Notes under the pieces: model-generated
Seen by the model: only the letters and a program-made list of their open reading frames with translations
Told to the model about the DNA's origin: nothing
The model's database searches: none
Program-made: the position numbers and the translations under genes
Origin: Davidsoniella eucalypti
Taxonomy: Eukaryota; Ascomycota; Sordariomycetes; Microascales; Ceratocystidaceae
Direction: 5' to 3'
Assembly (NCBI GenBank): GCA_004009845.1
Contig: RMBW01000094.1
Location: forward strand, 57,008 to 121,007
Length of the DNA: 64,000 bases
In this document: in pieces, positions 59,394 through 64,000 of the stretch
Numbering within the stretch: position 1 is the stretch's first letter
How the letters are laid out: every line of letters starts with the position of its first letter

Positions 59394-60876
59394 GTCGATG
59401 AACCTAAAGATTACGACGACCATTAAACGTCTTGTCGTATTAGTTCCTTATCCGCGGCTCATATGATGACTGCGCTCTTTTCTGTTCCTGCATCTCATAC
59501 TCATTTTCTTTTCCGCTCGACATCATTTATGCATTATACGTCTACTATTTGTGAGCCGCGCTATTCGGTTGCTTGCTCTTATATTTTCTGGTTCCAAGTC
59601 ACATGGATATAATTAAGTGAACTGGCCACGTTTCTCCCTCTTGATCGACTAAATTCGATATCTTGAGTCTATGATGGATGGCTGGCGATATATGTTTTTC
59701 TTTCCCTTTATTTTACCATTCTTTCATATTCCCTTTTCTTAGTGTATACTTTTGACATCATTCTACGTACTATTTATCTTCTTATTGTTTTTTTTCTCTT
59801 CCCTTTTCTTCTTTTGTTCTCTCTTTTTCTCAATTTTTCTTTTTTCTTTTTCAGTCATGTCTGTCATGCCATGCTCGGGGTTATACATTTTTTATCGACT
59901 TTACATTTCCCTTTATTCTTTACCTATCCATTGCGATGGAGTTTTCCCGTTTTCTGATGTTTTGGAGAGCTTTGGTTAGACAATATGTTTGTGGGGGAGT
60001 CACATATTGGTATGCTGATAAACCATAAAAGGCTCGTAAGGTGAATTTTTCCTAACGATAGGACAAAAAGCTAGAATTTTCTCTCCTTCTCTATAACTAA
60101 CTATTGGGTGGAAACGGGACGGTCATGTGGTGGAGTCTTTGTTGCACACATGTTATATCATTACTTTTCTGTTATTGTATACGGCTAAGGCGCATACTGG
60201 GTTTTATGGGTTCATTTTCTTTATCTTTTAACATTACATTCAATGACAAAGTCCAAGTCATTATTATATATGCTTTTGTTCCTTTGCGCATCTTTATCAA
60301 TCAATAGCACTTATCGTGAGTTTCATGAAAAATATTGTTCCTGTTTTAGTGATGTGGGTTTAGGCTGAAGTGTGTGCCAGTCACTTACAGCTGGAGACAG
60401 CTGGTACAAGATGCTCCGCTTAATGGTTGATTCTAACGTAGAATAATTGACAAATAAACCCCACCAAAAAGCGGCTGTTGAAGCTTCTGGATTGGCTGAG
60501 TGCGGGGTGGTTTTCCAATCTCAAAGTTTTCCCATAGAGTTAGTAGGTCTTGATTGGAGTAGAGCTAGCTAGTTTTTAGTGCTACCAACAACTATCTGAT
60601 ATTAGTACAGCACTGAAAGCAGAGAACCTTTTGAATTGCCAGAAGAGAAAAAAAAGTTCGATAGCGGCTATTTTCCGATTGAATTTTTGTCAAGTTTTGT
60701 GGGCTTGTGATATCATCTCAACCCCCCAAAAACAACCTAAACGACGACGACATCAGATATATCGCAGTATTTACCAGCAGTAAAAGTCTGATACTCGCCA
60801 ACCAAGTTCGAGATCACAAAAAAGACGCAGAGTCGACAATTTGAAGCGTAATCGATAGACCTGTTAAGACGCTATC
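59394..60876. other. Intergenic between HOS4-like and DRG1 genes
   Basis: 59394-59950 is T-rich 3' flank. 60000-60480 is AT-rich. 60480-60876 is the promoter and leader of the DRG1 gene, with a reversed CCAAT (ATTGG) near 60493. No other gene is seen. Confidence 0.5.
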
Positions 60877-62371
60877 ATGTCTACCACAGTAGAAAAGGTC
60901 AGTAACGTCGACACACAGATCGAGTTCAATATATGTATGGATATCATCATATAGAACTTAGATCTCAAGACTCTGTGATCAAGATATGCTGACAAAATGA
61001 ACAGATCAAGGAAGTCGAGTCCGAAGTAAGTCCAAGCGAACCCGCGCCGCAACAACATGAGCTGAATCGAATCGAATCGAATCAAGTCCGATAGACGAAG
61101 CCGATAGCGAAACAACCGAAAACCAACCGTATCTAACCATGGAGGGAGGGGACACTCTGTTCCCGCATTCTTTTTTTGTAGATGGCTCGTACCCAGAAGA
61201 ACAAGGCCACATCCTACCATCTGGGTCAACTGAAAGCTAAGCTCGCCAAGCTTAAGCGAGAGCTTCTCACGCCGTCTGGCGGCGGCGGTGGTGGTGGCGC
61301 CGGTTTTGACGTGGCGCGTACTGGTGTAGCCTCAGTCGGCTTCATTGGATTCCCGTCCGTCGGTAAATCAACACTGATGTCACGGCTTACCGGACAGCAC
61401 TCGGAGGCAGCTGCATACGAATTCACCACGCTGACATCGGTGCCCGGCCAAGTCAAGTACAATGGTGCGCCACTACAAATGATCGATCTGCCTGGTATCA
61501 TCGAGGGAGCCAAGGATGGCCGTGGTAGAGGTAGACAGGTCATTGCGGTAGCCAAAACGTGCCACTTGATCTTCATTGTGCTGGACGTGAATAAGCCGTT
61601 GACGGATAAGCGCGTCATTGAGAGTGAGCTGGAGGGCTTCGGCATCCGCATCAACAAGTCGCCGCCCAACATTACCTTCAAGAAGAAGGATAAGGGTGGT
61701 CTAAACATCACCAACACGGTTCCGCTGACGAACATCGACAGCGATGAGATTAAGGCCGTCATGAACGAGTACCGTATCAACTCGGCGGATATCACCATCC
61801 GTTGTGACGCAACCGTCGACGATTTAATCGATGTGCTAGAGGCGCGCTCCCGCTCATACATTCCCGTCATCTACGTGCTGAACAAGATCGATGCTATTAC
61901 TATCGAAGAACTCGATCTGCTCTACCGCATTCCCAACGCTGTGCCGATTTCTTCCGAGCAGGGCTGGAATGTCGATGAGTTGATGGAGGCTATGTGGGAG
62001 AAGTTGAGTCTAGTCCGTGTCTACACGAAGCCACAGGGCCGGCTCCCTGACTACGACGAGCCGGTTGTGCTACGGGCTAACCGCTGCACAGTGGAAGACT
62101 TTGTAAGTTCAAATAAAACACTATATACTTATATGTTTTGCTAACGGTAGGGTAATGTCTTGATAGTGTAACGCCATTCACAAGTCTATTCTAGAACAGT
62201 TCAAGGCGGCCGTTGTCTACGGAAAGTCAGTGAAGCACCAGCCTCAGCGTGTCGGTCTGAGTCACGTGCTAGCAGACGAAGATATTGGTGAGTTTTCCAT
62301 GATCATGTCTGACGACCTTGGGAGAGATAAGCTAACATGTCACCCGTATAGTCACCATTGTGAAGCGGTAA
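60877..62371 (+). CDS. RBG1: Developmentally regulated GTP-binding protein 1 (DRG1/RBG1)
   Basis: Five exons, 60877-60897, 61005-61025, 61182-62102, 62167-62287 and 62352-62371, encode 367 aa, the normal DRG1 length. The first two coding pieces are 21 nt each and give MSTTVEK and IKEVESE, which align with the conserved DRG1 start before MARTQKNKATSYHLGQLKAK. GTPase motifs are present: GFPSVGKST (G1, about residue 70), DLPGIIEGA (G3), and NKID (G4, about 248). The C-terminal TGS domain ends in VTIVKR. The DRG family binds translating ribosomes together with a DFRP partner (Tma46 type) and helps resolve stalled translation. All four introns are GT-AG and restore frame. Confidence 0.96.
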
Positions 62372-64000
62372 AGCCTTCTCGGGACAATCATAAAAAAGCT
62401 ATGGAATTACGGGGCAGGGAAAATGATTTTTTTAATTTGTTTGTTTGGTTATTGCTTTTTATACTGTGGCTGGCGTTCTGCCTCTCTTTTGTTTCTTTCT
62501 CATTTTCACTACATGTTTCCAGTGGGAAACATGATCATTGTCGTCATATCTGAATATCATTTCTATTCCTATCTGCTCAAGCTATAGCGAATGGGCTCAT
62601 TTCAGGTATTAGGTTCCTCAGCATGGTTTCTTGTTCTTGAGTGGGAATATAAAGACATATGCATCTGTCTTTTCCAGCCGTTTCATTAACCTCCTTCGTC
62701 CGCATCGTGATATCAGTTGTTGAATTCTAGTGACATCCTTGGCTGTATGAGGTTACTCAAAAGGTAGCACAAGCTCCTATCGTCACTACTGTATATAGCC
62801 CCTACCTGCTTTACCCACAGACGTTTCGTCCTCCTTTGAACATTGAGTATAGGATAGTCCCGAGCCTAGCCTTGAAAGCTTCGTAGGGATATGGCAGAAG
62901 AGATACGAGGTCAACTTCTGCCACAACGGAGAAGGATTCACCAAAGACGAAAAGAAATGGCTAGGCTGAACTAGCCTTCTAATATCCTAATCTGTGTGTA
63001 CGTGGTAGTGCCCCTTGTGAAATCTTACATCTTTGTATAATGGAGATGAGGGTCTGTACACTATACTGCCTAGCCGAGATATCGTCAGATCATGGCATAG
63101 ATACAGGGCATTCATGCATTTCATCAGGCCCAGGGGGAGTAACCATTAACACACGCAGTTCCATTGCCGCTGTGTCTTGGTCCCCCAATTACAATGCTGG
63201 TTAGTAACAGCACAGTAAGAGTTACTACCCAAAAAAGACTTAACAAGCTTGGGGTGTGAGCGGACCAACAGTGCCGTCCAGAATCGACCCAGTCAAGGCG
63301 GGTTCACCATCGGAACAAGCATAGAGTTATACAGACAAAACGAACAGTACAAAGAATAGCAAAGAAAGAATGGTCTAGGGGTAGGGGAGGAGCAGATATG
63401 GCATCGTGTCAGCACTAAAACTATTGCTACAAACAGATTCTAAAATGGAAGGGGTGTGGTCACATATATATCACATGTATTTGATTGTTATAATACCGGC
63501 ATCCTAGGCTCACGGAGGCCGCGAGCATACCTAGCAAGCGGAATTTACGCAGTGAATCATCATTGTCCTATATCAGCTGTTGCATGTGCCTAGTATCCAT
63601 GGGGGTTCGGGATGAAGAACAGCAAATCGCGAGTCTTATCTGCTTCCCGAGCTTTTGCTTCCTTCTTAGTGAAGCACGGTATAACTTGGATAAGAGCTTG
63701 GGTGATGGCATCTGCTATAGAGACTGTCGGAGCCAGAAATTGAAGAGTGACGGGTTTCTATTCGTGGCATTCTCTTGAAGTGACGGCCTCTCTTCTTAGG
63801 TAATATTGATTCGGTTATGTTAATATATTGACGAGTTCCAGTAGGCCCAGCACTGATGTCTCCCGTCGAATATCTACTGCAACTGATAATCTCAAATTCA
63901 ATATAGGCAAGAGGGTTGTTCTTGTTCTCCTATCAGATAAAGGCATTCGATGTGGCTGATTATTATTTCCACTCGATTTTCAATATGACCAGAGACAGAA
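62372..64000. other. DRG1 3' flank and intergenic to window end
   Basis: 62372-62600 is T-rich 3' flank. The rest holds no gene I can support. A minus-strand stretch at about 63602-63760 is open and protein-like (AKAREADKTRDLLFFIPNP before its stop) but lacks a recognisable start or domain, and may be a terminal exon or chance. Confidence 0.4.

Overview
The window looks like nuclear DNA of a filamentous ascomycete (Pezizomycotina), most likely a Sordariomycete and perhaps Hypocreales. The evidence is short GT-AG introns (mostly about 60-130 nt) with CTAAC-like branch sites, long pyrimidine-rich leaders, dispersed single 5S rRNA genes with an upstream TATA element, an STAND/NLR-type relic (nucleoside-phosphorylase, P-loop, ankyrin), and fungal versions of conserved proteins. 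Nothing looks bacterial or viral. Gene density is low: ten protein genes in 64 kb, separated by AT-rich intergenic DNA of 1.5 to 7.4 kb.

Layout, left to right. 0.1-3.0 kb: LRR protein (+). 6.4-11.3 kb: NTO1-like PHD/PZP subunit of the NuA3 histone acetyltransferase (+). 16.0-17.1 kb: PP1 catalytic subunit (GLC7/bimG) (+), after a very long leader region. 18.4-24.7 kb: a repeat island holding two minus-strand 5S rRNA genes, duplicated 5S upstream flanks, a broken non-LTR reverse transcriptase, and a decayed NLR. 25.0-25.6 kb: a small Rdx (SelW/SelT-like, CxxC) gene (-). 27.4-27.8 kb: heterotrimeric G-protein gamma subunit (-). 28.6-35.2 kb: a gene desert with a foldback-like inverted-repeat element and a decayed unknown gene. 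35.2-38.9 kb: eIF3a/TIF32 (+), whose ATG is the only coding codon of its first coding exon. 41.9-43.8 kb: a secreted WSC-domain protein (+) with two apparent frameshifts. 49.7-50.7 kb: polyprenol reductase DFG10/SRD5A3 (+). 54.1-59.4 kb: HOS4-like ankyrin protein (+). 60.9-62.4 kb: DRG1/RBG1 GTPase (+).

The intact genes are housekeeping or regulatory: chromatin (NTO1, HOS4-like), translation (eIF3a, DRG1), signalling (PP1, G-gamma), dolichol synthesis for glycosylation (DFG10) and cell surface (WSC). They do not form a pathway cluster; no biosynthetic cluster, CRISPR array or convincing tRNA was seen. The most unusual material is the 18.4-24.7 kb island. Exon joins were deduced by eye from splice consensus and reading-frame continuity, with no transcript evidence.
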